A stretch of 64,000 bases of DNA from Myxococcales bacterium (GCA_020633325.1 JACKDX010000001.1:1302001-1366000); one strand, 5' to 3'; shown: positions 35,047 to 44,617, counted from the stretch's first letter. Notes: generated from the letters alone by a model not told the origin. Made by a program: numbers and translations.

Positions 35047-36249
35047 ATGAAAACGCCGAGAGTTCGCGGGAAGAAGATACTTGTCGCTTTCGATAAGTTC
35101 AAAGACTGCATGACATCCGAGCAAGCGCTGCAGATAGCATCTGACATCATCGAAAATGAATGCTCTAACTGTGAGATCGTGGGTCTGCCGCTTACGGATG
35201 GCGGCGAAGGCTTCGTGCAGGCGCTCATGCGTACGGCAGGTGGCGATATCGTATCTGTTCCCGCGCTTTCAGCCACGGAGCGGTCGATTGACGCCCACAT
35301 CGGTCTCGTTCCTATCGAGCAGCTGCCTGCTTCCGTGAGGCCAATGCTGCAATGCGAGTCGCGAACGATGCTCGGAGTCGTGGAAATGGCGCAAGCCAGT
35401 GGGCTCGAGATGCTTTCTTCCGAGGAGCGTAACGTCTGGCGCACCAGCACGGAGGGTTGCGGGCAGATGCTGTTGGCGGCGGCAGAGCTTGGCGCGGACT
35501 GTTTGTTGATGGGTATCGGCGGCAGCGCTACGCACGATCTGGGTCTGGGTGCGCTTAGAGCGTTGGGACTAGAGTTACTCGACGATGCGGGCCTACCATT
35601 GAGGGCGATACCATTTTACTGGTCGAGGCTGGCACAAATGGAAGCTTCCAACCTTCGTTCGATGCCGCCTTTACAGATTGCTTGCGACGTCGGCAATCCC
35701 TTACTTGGAGCTCAAGGCGCTGCTTTTTCGTTTGCGCAACAGAAAGGCGCGAACCCCGCTGATTTGCCAAGGCTTGAAGCGCTTACCGAACGGGTTTCCT
35801 CGATGCTGTGCCAAACATTTAATAAGCCGCTTGGCATTCGAGATGAGCCTAGAATGGGGGCAGCTGGAGGTATGGGTTTTGGAATGACAATAGCTCTTGA
35901 TGCAAGAATAATCTCCGGGGGGGCTCTGGTAAGCAGTTGGCTGGGGCTTGAGCCGGCAATCGCAAACGCGGACCTGATTTTGACGGGTGAGGGACGCTTT
36001 GATGCAACTTCGATGCACGGCAAAGGTCCGGTCCACGTGCTTGATTTTGCTAGCCGACATGAAAAAGAGGTGTGGCTTTTCGCGGGCGCTTTGGATGAGT
36101 CGGCTGTTCGCTCGGCCCGGAGCCAAAATCCACTGCTAAAAACGTTTCCAATCACTCCAGAAAATACGCCGCCGCACTTGGCGCTCCTGCAAGGTCCCGA
36201 AGCGTTGGCCAAGGCCTTGCGCGAAGCCCTTCGCTCTTCTACCCTATAG
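35047..36249 (+). CDS. Glycerate kinase (GarK/GlxK family)
   Basis: 400 aa from the ATG at 35047; the frame is open upstream, but only into the preceding lipoprotein gene. It opens ILVAFDKFKDCMTSEQALQ and contains GLPLTDGGEGFVQAL, LLMGIGGSATHDLGLGALRA, GAAGGMGFGM and DLILTGEGRFDATSMHGK, all signatures of this kinase family. The family phosphorylates D-glycerate, usually to 2-phosphoglycerate. Its place next to a GH13 phosphorylase that could release glycerate makes that link attractive. No signal peptide: cytoplasmic. Its stop is 6 bases from the convergent MFS stop. Confidence 0.93.
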   Translation: MKTPRVRGKKILVAFDKFKDCMTSEQALQIASDIIENECSNCEIVGLPLTDGGEGFVQALMRTAGGDIVSVPALSATERSIDAHIGLVPIEQLPASVRPMLQCESRTMLGVVEMAQASGLEMLSSEERNVWRTSTEGCGQMLLAAAELGADCLLMGIGGSATHDLGLGALRALGLELLDDAGLPLRAIPFYWSRLAQMEASNLRSMPPLQIACDVGNPLLGAQGAAFSFAQQKGANPADLPRLEALTERVSSMLCQTFNKPLGIRDEPRMGAAGGMGFGMTIALDARIISGGALVSSWLGLEPAIANADLILTGEGRFDATSMHGKGPVHVLDFASRHEKEVWLFAGALDESAVRSARSQNPLLKTFPITPENTPPHLALLQGPEALAKALREALRSSTL

Positions 36250-36255
36250 AAGGGT

Positions 36256-37539
36256 CTATGCTTCGGAAGAATCCATCGGTAACCCAGGGTTCGGAAGAAG
36301 TGACACCAATCGCAAATATTTAGAGAGCGACAGCGCCAAGATGCCGGACACAATGGCCGCTGCGGCCAAACTGAGCATGGCGAGTTTATATCCGTGGTCT
36401 TTGATAAGCCATCCTGTCACGATCGGCGATAGCGCACTGCCGACAAAGGTGAGAAGAAGCAAAAACCCTTGGGCAGTACCTCGGCTACGAGATTCTACGG
36501 AATCGATGATTGTGCCGTAAAGATTGGGCTCTGCAAAACCCCGACACGCCTGCGTCACGGCAAAGCACAACAAACACGGAGTAAGTAGCGTGGTCCACGG
36601 CACGATTAGAAGCGCGGGTCCCGCAATAAGGTAGGAGAGGCCAGCCAACAGGGGCCGAGCGCCCGAATACTTTGAGACAAGTCGATCTGATAAAGATCCT
36701 CCCGAGAGCTGACCTGCAACCGTAGCGGCGAAGGTCAGACCGGTTAATGACCCGGCGGCAGACACCGACAGGTGTTGCACTTCTTCCAAGTAGCGAGGGA
36801 ACCATGTGGTTAATCCGCTCATCGAGTATGCGGCCGCGCAGGCAGCGAGCGATATGAGTAGCACGGGCAGAGATGCGATCACGCTCAAGTAATTTTTAGG
36901 GGAACGGTCCGTCTCAGTTGGGGCATTCACAACAGGAGCTGAGCTTGTTTCCGTAACGCCGCGGGGCGGATCCGGCAAGTATTTCCATACGAACCATGCG
37001 AGCAACACGCCTGGGATAACTGAAATGAAGAAAGGAGTCCGCCATCCATACGCTTCGCCTAGCACTCCGCCAACTGCGTAACCGGCAGAGCCCCCCAGCG
37101 TAGCAAACACGCCATGAAGGGCGATTGCAGTGCCGCGTCGTCGACTATCGAACAGGTCGCCAATAAGGGAAATGGCCGTCGGGAAATAGCCGCCTTCTCC
37201 AAGTCCCGTGAATGACCGCCATACGAGAAGCGAAAAGAAACCGCTGGCCATTCCACTTAGGGCTGTGACCGCACTCCAAAATAATAACGAAACAAGCAAA
37301 ACCACACGCCGAGACATCTTGTCAGACGCGTACCCAAACACGGGAGCCGAGATCGCATACACAACGAAAAACCCCGTGGCGATGGCCCCGAGTTCCGGTT
37401 CAGAGAGCTCTAGACTTTTAGCGATCAGTCCCAACAGCGGATAAAGCAGGTTTCGGTCAAGATAGTTGAGAAACGCGAGTGCACATAGGATACTCAAAGC
37501 AAACCAAGGATTGCTGCGAAGTTTGTTGCTGATCGTCAC
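36256..37539 (-). CDS. MFS transporter
   Basis: 427 aa from a GTG at 37539; its GTGA overlaps the stop of the phosphorylase gene, so translation is probably coupled. Twelve hydrophobic segments are apparent. The loop 2-3 motif is FGYASDKMSRR and the N-terminal helix contains FLNYLDRNLLYPL, as in the Spinster/sugar-phosphate branch of the MFS. Acting with the phosphorylase, it may import a glycoside such as glucosylglycerate, or export a product. The substrate is not shown by sequence. Confidence 0.88.
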   Translation of the reverse strand: MTISNKLRSNPWFALSILCALAFLNYLDRNLLYPLLGLIAKSLELSEPELGAIATGFFVVYAISAPVFGYASDKMSRRVVLLVSLLFWSAVTALSGMASGFFSLLVWRSFTGLGEGGYFPTAISLIGDLFDSRRRGTAIALHGVFATLGGSAGYAVGGVLGEAYGWRTPFFISVIPGVLLAWFVWKYLPDPPRGVTETSSAPVVNAPTETDRSPKNYLSVIASLPVLLISLAACAAAYSMSGLTTWFPRYLEEVQHLSVSAAGSLTGLTFAATVAGQLSGGSLSDRLVSKYSGARPLLAGLSYLIAGPALLIVPWTTLLTPCLLCFAVTQACRGFAEPNLYGTIIDSVESRSRGTAQGFLLLLTFVGSALSPIVTGWLIKDHGYKLAMLSLAAAAIVSGILALSLSKYLRLVSLLPNPGLPMDSSEA

Positions 37540-39287
37540 CTGTTCTCCGTTCCGTGACCTTCGCTGACAAACATCCATAGGACAGCGTAAGGTTCCAAAG
37601 GGAACTCTTGGACGCTGCCAATAGGCTGGGCAGTTAATAAGTCCAAACCGCTGACGGGTGTAGCAAACGCGTGAATTACTGGCTTGTCACTGATATTGTG
37701 TATGGCATAGACACAACCCGACTGGTCAAGTCGCGAACGCTTGATGGCGACTACTTCTGGACGCGAATCCAATATGAATTGGGGGGCTGCCGGACTAAAA
37801 GCCGGCTCTGATGTCCGCGCTTTCAATAGAGCCGTCATAGCGTCATGTACGTTAGCGGCTCGGCTTGATGGATCATCGAAGAGTGCTTCAAATTCCTGTA
37901 AGGAAAATTTTTTCCGGTTGAGCGTGCGAGCATGACGTGTCTTGTCATAGCCGGCCTTCCAGTTTTCTGTTCCGAGAAAAGAGTGAAAGTAAATCCCGGG
38001 CATGCCTGCGAGAGAAAGCATCATAGCGTGGATGCACCTAAATCTTGCCAGATGCGTGCTCTCTTCCGTTCCGCAGTTAATCACGTCATAAAGGGTGGTT
38101 GCCAGCTCGTAGGGTTTTTTGTTCCCTGCATCATCCAATCGAAAGTTCACGATGCCTCCGCACCCCTCGGTGCGCTCCACTAAACGATCAATTTGACTAT
38201 CATCCAATATTCCCGCCGCCGCTCGAACGCTAATGCCGTCGTGCGAGGCCAAAAAATTGAAGAGAGTCGTAGTTGACGACGCGGGCGGGAGTTGCTTGAG
38301 CCAACCCGATAATATGGACGCATCGCCACGGGCAAAGGCGTCCAACGCGAGAGGCGCCAGCGCAAAGTTATAAATCATTTGGGCTTCATTGCTGCCATTA
38401 CCCAGATAGGGCAGATTCTCGTCGAGGGTTCCGTTGATTTCGGGAACTAACATGACCGCTGGCTTCACCAGGTCTAGCACGAGGCGAATAAGCCTAACGA
38501 CCATATGGGTCTGCGGAAGGTGGAAACAGCGAGTGCCGACTTCCTTCCATAAGAAGCCAATGGCATCCAGTCGGAGTAACGACGCGCCATTTTTTACGTA
38601 CGTCAACAACACATCAACGACCTCAAGAAGCACCTTGGGATTGCTGAAATTCAGGTCGATCTGATCGGCGCTGAAGGTAGTCCAAAGATATTTTTCGGTG
38701 CCGCCCTTAGAGAATGTCGTAAGTAAAGGAAGTGCCCGGGGGCGAAAGACTTGCGTCAGATCTGATTTGGGATCCGCTTCGATGAAGTAGTCGTCGTAAC
38801 GTTCATCATCTTTCAGGTAACCCTGAAACCACGCGCTTTTGCTGGAGATATGGTTGATCACGGCGTCAAACATCAATTTATATTCGCGCGTCAGATCGAC
38901 GATATTTTCCCACGTGCCTAACTCGGGATCGACTGCGGTATAATCGATGACGCTAAATCCGTCGTCAGAACTGTACGGAAAATGAGGCAGTAAATGAACC
39001 GAGTTGATGGCCGAGCGAAAATAAGCATCGAGCACATGTTTTAATGTCATGAGGGGCGGACGGCCGTTTTCGATAACTTGATCCCCGTACGTAATCAACA
39101 TGACATCTCGTTGATCAATCGCCAATGTACGTCGTCTTGCTGGCACAGCCGTACGATCCGCCGCATCCTTCCCTTGATAGTGACGTACCAGAGCAAGTAA
39201 CTGCTGAGTGAGGAGTGCCGCTCGGTCAGGGCCGTATAAGAAGCGCAGGGCGTCCTCGATTTGGAGCTCTATTTTCGTCGCGTTCAA
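37536..39287 (-). CDS. GH13 glycoside phosphorylase, glucosylglycerate/sucrose phosphorylase-like
   Basis: 583 aa, cytoplasmic. The start is taken as TTG at 39287 because GGGGAGG lies 4-5 bases upstream; another TTG at 39314 would add 9 residues. Conserved GH13 parts: HLLPHFPYSSDDGFSVIDY, FDAVINHISSKS, the nucleophile Asp in LLRLDAIGFLW, acid/base Glu in MLVPEING and the third Asp in LASHDGI. The set and length match the sucrose-phosphorylase subfamily GH13_18, which includes glucosylglycerate phosphorylase (YcjM type): glucosylglycerate plus phosphate gives glucose 1-phosphate plus glycerate. A glycerate kinase and GpgS-like gene in the same locus favour glucosylglycerate over sucrose. Confidence 0.85.
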   Translation of the reverse strand: MNATKIELQIEDALRFLYGPDRAALLTQQLLALVRHYQGKDAADRTAVPARRRTLAIDQRDVMLITYGDQVIENGRPPLMTLKHVLDAYFRSAINSVHLLPHFPYSSDDGFSVIDYTAVDPELGTWENIVDLTREYKLMFDAVINHISSKSAWFQGYLKDDERYDDYFIEADPKSDLTQVFRPRALPLLTTFSKGGTEKYLWTTFSADQIDLNFSNPKVLLEVVDVLLTYVKNGASLLRLDAIGFLWKEVGTRCFHLPQTHMVVRLIRLVLDLVKPAVMLVPEINGTLDENLPYLGNGSNEAQMIYNFALAPLALDAFARGDASILSGWLKQLPPASSTTTLFNFLASHDGISVRAAAGILDDSQIDRLVERTEGCGGIVNFRLDDAGNKKPYELATTLYDVINCGTEESTHLARFRCIHAMMLSLAGMPGIYFHSFLGTENWKAGYDKTRHARTLNRKKFSLQEFEALFDDPSSRAANVHDAMTALLKARTSEPAFSPAAPQFILDSRPEVVAIKRSRLDQSGCVYAIHNISDKPVIHAFATPVSGLDLLTAQPIGSVQEFPLEPYAVLWMFVSEGHGTENR

Positions 39288-39397
39288 AATGCCTCCCCGA
39301 AATTGCGCCGCCAACTATAGGTGAGCGCTATGGAAATTGCTACTCATCAAAGCGGGCGGCTCTGCCTTAGTCACACGCGGGGCGTAGGGCCTGTAAA

Positions 39398-42373
39398 CTA
39401 CTGGGAGGCCACGGAACCAACTTCAAGCACACATGCGCGACTCACTAGTTTGACCCCGGGTCGTGTGCCCACAAGAGCATACGCTCCAAAGTCGGCGAAG
39501 AAAGGCATGCTAGAACCGTGCTGGGATGCCATCCACGACCTCTGCCATGAGGAAATATTCCCAGCAGGTGTCGGGTCCCAACTCGGGCATGCCGCGCTGA
39601 GAGAAACCACGTTCGTATATGATCTATCTCCCGTTTGGGTTACTTGGCTCTTTGTGGTTAGTACAATGCGCGGTCTTTCAAGATCAAATACGGCGACATT
39701 ATCACCTTCGGACGATGCAATGATTCCCCGCACCACCCCATTACTGGGGGCCCTCGGAATCGACTTGCCGCGTTTAAGATCAAGGGTCCATTCCTTTAGC
39801 GGCACACCGGACGTGGTTACAACGGGCTGCATTGTCGTCTGGTTCATGGGATCCCTTCTAATGTCGGGTCCTATTACCTCGACATAGTTTGCGGGTAGGC
39901 GATCCAGGTGGTTCGGAGGCACGCCGTTTATCAACAGGAAAGGAGTATAGCTAATATAAGGGAGATTGGGATCGGGAGGCTTCGACGAGTCTACGCGTGG
40001 CTTGAGTCTCCACATCGCGCGGTTGGGCTCCATTGGAAAAAATATGCGACCTTGTTCTTTGGCCCGCTGGAAAATCACATCCGAAATCCCGAATGCCATT
40101 TTGGACAACGAAGGCAGATCCTGGTTCTTGTGCTCACGGACTTCCAGATCAACCTGAGCCAGGGAGTTCATTCCGTATTGAGATACAATATCGATGAGCA
40201 GACCGGTCTCTACACCGTATCCAGCATAGTAGCTGGCGCTCATGAGCGCGTCACGCCTCCCGGCGAACTCGCCCGATAGAGGTTGAATAATGCCTGAAAG
40301 CTCGGGATACAGATAGTTCAGGAGCGGACGGGCTGTAAGCTCCGTTACACGACCTCCACCAGAAGGAGCAATCGGCCCGCCTGCTAATGAAATAGGTCGT
40401 TCATAAAAGCCTTTGACGTACGCGATGTCCGAGTTAAACAAAAGCGGGCCGAGTACCCCATAAACAAATCGGGGGCTAGGATTGCGGATATCCGTATCAA
40501 TCCAAACGATGATATCCCCTTTGAGCACAGCCAAGCTTTTCCAAAGCGTCTCGCCCTTACCTTTGCGAGATCCGAGCTCGGGATGAATGGATTGATGTAT
40601 GTACCAGGGCACACCTAACTTCTCAGCCTTTTCGCGAGTTCCGCTTCTACTGACGTAGCCGACATATTCGCCGTCTTTGTCCACAGCAACGGTGCCATCT
40701 GCCTCACGGAGCTGGTCCGCTTCTTCTTGCGATAATTCATCGCGTTTCTTAAGTGGCACGGAGTTGCTGTCAATCAGTACAATTTCGTCTACAAGACCAG
40801 CCGTTTGTAACGGTTGGATGGAACGAATAACTTGCTCAATCGTGTTGCCTTCGTTGAGTGCCGGTAAACCCACACTGATGGTGATTCCAAGCGCGTTCTT
40901 CCTTGCAAGCAAGGGCGCGATAGCATCCCTAATAAGTTCACTATCGAATCCTCGATTGAATCTGGTGTTCAGTTCCTCCGGGGGCATCTGCTTGAGAACT
41001 TGACGCGTGTCCGGCTCGAGGAAGTCCCAGTGGCTAAACGTATGGACACGTTGATTTGGGTCGGTTCCATTTGCATTCATAACCCAACCTTCTCGGTTAA
41101 GGCGATCGGTCATGACATGTGTGCGATCTTTCGGGATGGTCTCGAATTCCTTGTTGACGGCATAGGTTGGTGCGTTGGGATCAATTTGAAACTGATCCTT
41201 GGGTCGCAATCTGAGCATGGCACGGTTGGGGGGTGGGCTGCTGATTCCCAAGCTCTCCGGCCAACTGCCAAAGCCGAGTCGTCTATCTCTAGTGGCACGC
41301 AGCAAAATGGAGTCCACTTCCCCTATTGCGAGCGCGGATAATGAAGGCAAATCTGGATTACTTGCCGTCCTATACTGCAGATCGACCTGTGCCAATCTAT
41401 CGAGATCTTGCGAATGCATGAAGGCATCGATCATCAATCCAACCGTGGCGCCATATTTCTGAACCCCGTCTCCCAGTTGAAATAGATTCGTTGGAAGCGA
41501 GTCTAAGCGTACGGCAAGCTCGGAACATAAGGGATGAATAAAACCTGCAAGCTCGGGATAGAGAATATTGAGCAGCGGTCGGATTGCCAGTTCGGTTACG
41601 CGGCCGCCGCCCGTTGGAACCCCGGCCCCCTTATCCACTGACTGCTCATAGTAACCCTTGACGAAGTCAATATCCTGGTGGAACAGCAAAGAGCCTAGAA
41701 TGCCGTACACATAACGCCTCATATAGACGTCATCAGTCGATTCGCCCAGTTCCGGATCAATCCATGCAAAAATCGCCGCATTGTTTCGTTGGGCGGTCTC
41801 GATAGCGGCGTATAATGCGCTTCCCATCTTTTCATTTGGTTCGGCCGTAGCGAGCTCGGGATCTTCGACGAAGGTGACCTCGTTTTCAGCAACGTCGCGA
41901 GCGGCACTGAATGCGGCTCCGTGCCTATCGGTGACCACGATAATCTGATCCAATAGCCCGGCATTCTTCATAGGCACCAGAGCCTGTAGCACCTCGGCAA
42001 TATCTCGCGTCTCAAAATCCTCCAGTTTTGATTCTCCGGGGTCGGCATCAACGATGAGTGGAATGCCCAACGCTATCTTGCCAGATTTTCTCGAAACGAG
42101 ATCGAACAGTGCCGCCCGCACGTCTTCATCCGAAGCGTCGGAATTTTCAAGGATCGCCTGACCCTCGGGAGTAATAAACTGGGGATAAAAGAAGGTGTTT
42201 TGTACGATCCATTTTTCCACCAACTCCTGCGACCGATGGAATACTTGCCCGCTGCCATCGCGGTTGTGAGTTGAGCCCGCAGCAGGCGAACATCCTCCGA
42301 TTCCAGGGATGCACAGCAAGAACACAAGCATCAGTTTGCTCGCGCTTGGCCAGTATCTCATGGGCTTTGACAT
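39398..42373 (-). CDS. Lipoprotein with tandem GT81 (glucosyl-3-phosphoglycerate synthase-like) domains
   Basis: 991 aa. AAAAAGGAAC precedes the ATG. The signal peptide has core LMLVFLLCIPG and a lipobox GIGGC (Cys28). Two GpgS-like domains follow, about 95-380 and 495-800. Both keep GGGRVTEL, the acceptor-binding loop of GpgS, then RPLLN and YPEL. The second has the metal motif DTD (626-628, IIVWIDTDI), GKGETLWKSL and a likely metal His at 748 (EVREHKN). The first has DPE at 206-208 and Ala at 337 in place of that His, so it is probably inactive. A tail of about 190 residues is unassigned. GpgS makes glucosyl-3-phosphoglycerate from UDP- or ADP-glucose in the cytoplasm; a lipoprotein form is unexpected. 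Downstream: the phosphorylase. Confidence 0.88.
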   Translation of the reverse strand: MSKPMRYWPSASKLMLVFLLCIPGIGGCSPAAGSTHNRDGSGQVFHRSQELVEKWIVQNTFFYPQFITPEGQAILENSDASDEDVRAALFDLVSRKSGKIALGIPLIVDADPGESKLEDFETRDIAEVLQALVPMKNAGLLDQIIVVTDRHGAAFSAARDVAENEVTFVEDPELATAEPNEKMGSALYAAIETAQRNNAAIFAWIDPELGESTDDVYMRRYVYGILGSLLFHQDIDFVKGYYEQSVDKGAGVPTGGGRVTELAIRPLLNILYPELAGFIHPLCSELAVRLDSLPTNLFQLGDGVQKYGATVGLMIDAFMHSQDLDRLAQVDLQYRTASNPDLPSLSALAIGEVDSILLRATRDRRLGFGSWPESLGISSPPPNRAMLRLRPKDQFQIDPNAPTYAVNKEFETIPKDRTHVMTDRLNREGWVMNANGTDPNQRVHTFSHWDFLEPDTRQVLKQMPPEELNTRFNRGFDSELIRDAIAPLLARKNALGITISVGLPALNEGNTIEQVIRSIQPLQTAGLVDEIVLIDSNSVPLKKRDELSQEEADQLREADGTVAVDKDGEYVGYVSRSGTREKAEKLGVPWYIHQSIHPELGSRKGKGETLWKSLAVLKGDIIVWIDTDIRNPSPRFVYGVLGPLLFNSDIAYVKGFYERPISLAGGPIAPSGGGRVTELTARPLLNYLYPELSGIIQPLSGEFAGRRDALMSASYYAGYGVETGLLIDIVSQYGMNSLAQVDLEVREHKNQDLPSLSKMAFGISDVIFQRAKEQGRIFFPMEPNRAMWRLKPRVDSSKPPDPNLPYISYTPFLLINGVPPNHLDRLPANYVEVIGPDIRRDPMNQTTMQPVVTTSGVPLKEWTLDLKRGKSIPRAPSNGVVRGIIASSEGDNVAVFDLERPRIVLTTKSQVTQTGDRSYTNVVSLSAACPSWDPTPAGNISSWQRSWMASQHGSSMPFFADFGAYALVGTRPGVKLVSRACVLEVGSVASQ

Positions 42374-42396
42374 GGTATGTTCCTTTTTATCATAGC

Positions 42397-44478
42397 TTAG
42401 GGTTCTACAACCCAGCGCGTACCTAGCAGCCAGGGCACCAATAGATCTTTCACAATATATTCCCAGCTATAACGTTTTATCAGGAGCTCGATTTCGGATG
42501 ATGCGGCTTGTGAGCGGGTAGGTTGTGGGGTTGCGGGGCTCGTGAAGCGCTTCTCGAGCTCCGCGATAATGGTGTCCGCAATACGATTGGAATCCGCATC
42601 GTTTGAAAAATAGTGAACGCTCGAAATGCCCTTCAATGTGTTATCAAACACATCCAAATGTGTGGTAAGTACTTCCGTTCCAGCTACCACAGCTTCAACC
42701 TGCGGCATGCCGCCGCCCTCTTGCTCAGTTGTCATGAAAGCGAAACCCGCGAGCGAATCGTTTCGTAAGCCACCTGCCAGCCGCATAAGTGCCGCCACTT
42801 CGGAAAATTCGGGAAGCACGGGCGCGGGCACTGTCGTATCACCACACGCGAGAGGTTTCGCTAGCTCATAGGCGAGGAGAGTGACAAACTCGTTTGCCCC
42901 GCTGCGACATATAAGGTCACGTAATTCCCGTATCGAATTTTCATGCGATTCTCTGCCGCTTTGCCACGGCCCTGTGACTATCAAATGGAGATTTTGGAAC
43001 GCGCTGTTCTTTGTGCGAGCCGCAATAGTGGCTTTAACTGCCAGCTCAATGCGCTTGCGCGGAACCCCGAGCCGGGCGGGGTAGACGAGCACAGCATCTG
43101 CTTGCAATACATTGCGTCGGTTTAGCACGTCAATGACCCTACCACTCAGACCCACGTTGCTACGAAGCCCGTCAGCGCCTTGCAACTCGCGAGGGTTCAC
43201 GCCAGTTGTTGGGGTCAAACTGATTTCGGATGCATTGGTTTGATACAATACGGCGGCGGCATCGCGCTGGTTTTCCGATATGGACCCGTAGCCTATCTGT
43301 GTCTTTAACCAATGAGAGCGTGACCCGTCATCCACAAGATCCGTGATGCGGGTTGCAAACACATCGAACGGCGGTCCGCCGCGTTTCCCAGCATTAAATT
43401 CCTCGAGGGTTAACCCTAGTCTCTGGATCAGATCCGTTCGCTCCCCGGAAGGCATATCGTGAGCCACGAATAGCGCTCTTCTGCTGGTAGCCTCGCTGGC
43501 CCATTCTGCGATTGCACTTTGAAGGCCGATGGGAAACGCGATGTTATCGATGAACGGAATCGAGTGAACATTGTGGACAATGACGTAATCGACCTCTTCA
43601 AGATCTTCTTTTAAGAGCTCCTGAACATGTGCGATCTGGCCGCGAAAGCTATCAGGAAGGGTTTCTGTTTTGCCATCCCGAAAGGCAATGAGCGAATCTT
43701 TAATCGCCGCTGCGTCTTCGCCTGGAAAAGCCGTGCTATATTCGGGTCTGATCGTTTCGCTAACCGCATTGCCGCCGAGACAGTCTTGAACATTTCCTCC
43801 GCCCACACCGCCCACGAACTTCACGCGTGCCCCAAGCTGCACGAGTTCGCACGCGTGCTGCTCGAGATTTACTTCCACACCGCCCGTTCTGCCGGGCGGG
43901 ATGCCAAAATGTATAATCGCAATCGTCTTGTTGGTCAGGGCGGGTATTGCATTGCTTAAACAATGCTTTGGAATCCATGAAATCGAATATGATGATGCCC
44001 CATTGAACAGATAGGCTTCATCTCTCCCGAAAATCGAAATCTCTGTGTTGGGGCTGAAATGCGTGACCGGTTGAAGACGACCTGTATAGGCGTCAAAGTC
44101 GTATCCGGGACAATCTCGCACGCTACCAAGATACCCCGGCGCCAGAGACGTGCTTGAGACGATGTCGAGGTCGTCAAGATTAACTAGCTGTGTGGCATCA
44201 GTGCCAGCCAAAGGCCACCACCGCGAGGCTGGCACATCCGGGTGCATCAAATAGAGTTCTGAGCCCGCGGCAAGCCGCGCGAGAGGAGACAAGACGCCGC
44301 GAGCCGAGGCGAGCTCTTTGACGTCAGCTCCCAAGGGATTACTGACAACGGCTTTGCTCAACTTCAGCCCACCGGTCTGCTGAGGCGCCGAATGTCGAGC
44401 CGGGTCACCCGAAATCGACGAGCAACTTGCAACAACGACGCAACACGTCAAAGTCAGTGCCATTCGGAGGGGAGGCAT
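42397..44478 (-). CDS. Lipoprotein with GT-B (GT4-like) glycosyltransferase domain
   Basis: 693 aa from the ATG at 44478; an upstream TTG would add 11 residues. The signal MPPLRMALTLTCCVVVASCS has a lipobox at Cys19. Residues about 40-180 form an unrecognised domain. A GT-B fold follows: IIHFGIPPGRTGGVEVNLEQ (about 188-207, the N-lobe glycine motif), VHNVHSIPF, FVAHDMPSG, then C-lobe VLVYPARLGVPRKRIELAVK, LIVTGPWQSGRE and the donor-site acidic motif MTTEQEGGGMPQVEAVVAGT. The terminal YSWEYIVKDL resembles GT4 C-termini. Such enzymes use nucleotide sugars, so envelope location is odd. It is 23 bases upstream of the tandem GT81 gene and heads that operon. Confidence 0.8.
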   Translation of the reverse strand: MPPLRMALTLTCCVVVASCSSISGDPARHSAPQQTGGLKLSKAVVSNPLGADVKELASARGVLSPLARLAAGSELYLMHPDVPASRWWPLAGTDATQLVNLDDLDIVSSTSLAPGYLGSVRDCPGYDFDAYTGRLQPVTHFSPNTEISIFGRDEAYLFNGASSYSISWIPKHCLSNAIPALTNKTIAIIHFGIPPGRTGGVEVNLEQHACELVQLGARVKFVGGVGGGNVQDCLGGNAVSETIRPEYSTAFPGEDAAAIKDSLIAFRDGKTETLPDSFRGQIAHVQELLKEDLEEVDYVIVHNVHSIPFIDNIAFPIGLQSAIAEWASEATSRRALFVAHDMPSGERTDLIQRLGLTLEEFNAGKRGGPPFDVFATRITDLVDDGSRSHWLKTQIGYGSISENQRDAAAVLYQTNASEISLTPTTGVNPRELQGADGLRSNVGLSGRVIDVLNRRNVLQADAVLVYPARLGVPRKRIELAVKATIAARTKNSAFQNLHLIVTGPWQSGRESHENSIRELRDLICRSGANEFVTLLAYELAKPLACGDTTVPAPVLPEFSEVAALMRLAGGLRNDSLAGFAFMTTEQEGGGMPQVEAVVAGTEVLTTHLDVFDNTLKGISSVHYFSNDADSNRIADTIIAELEKRFTSPATPQPTRSQAASSEIELLIKRYSWEYIVKDLLVPWLLGTRWVVEP

Positions 44479-44523
44479 TCCGATATTTAGCAAATAAAGC
44501 GGATGGCGCAAGCCGAAAGCGCC

Positions 44524-44537
44524 GCCTTTTCAAAGGC
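44524..44537. promoter_or_regulatory. Inverted repeat in a divergent promoter region
   Basis: GCCTTTTCAAAGGC is a 6-bp perfect inverted repeat around TC, in the spacer between the minus-strand glycosyltransferase operon and the plus-strand phosphatase. It could be an operator controlling both directions, or chance. No clear -35/-10 pair was found beside it. Confidence 0.3.
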
Positions 44538-44617
44538 TGGTTTCGTAGAGAAGAACAGCGCGTTCGGGTTGCTCCCGCCCATAACCCTGCTAGGATCCGG
44601 ACGCTAATTGTTGGGCC

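Noticed and set aside
39321..39887. 188-codon open frame on the plus strand at the 3' end of the tandem GT81 gene
   Set aside because: It overlaps the C-terminal tail on the opposite strand and has no signature. The tail itself is unassigned, so it deserves a search, but I prefer the long frame.
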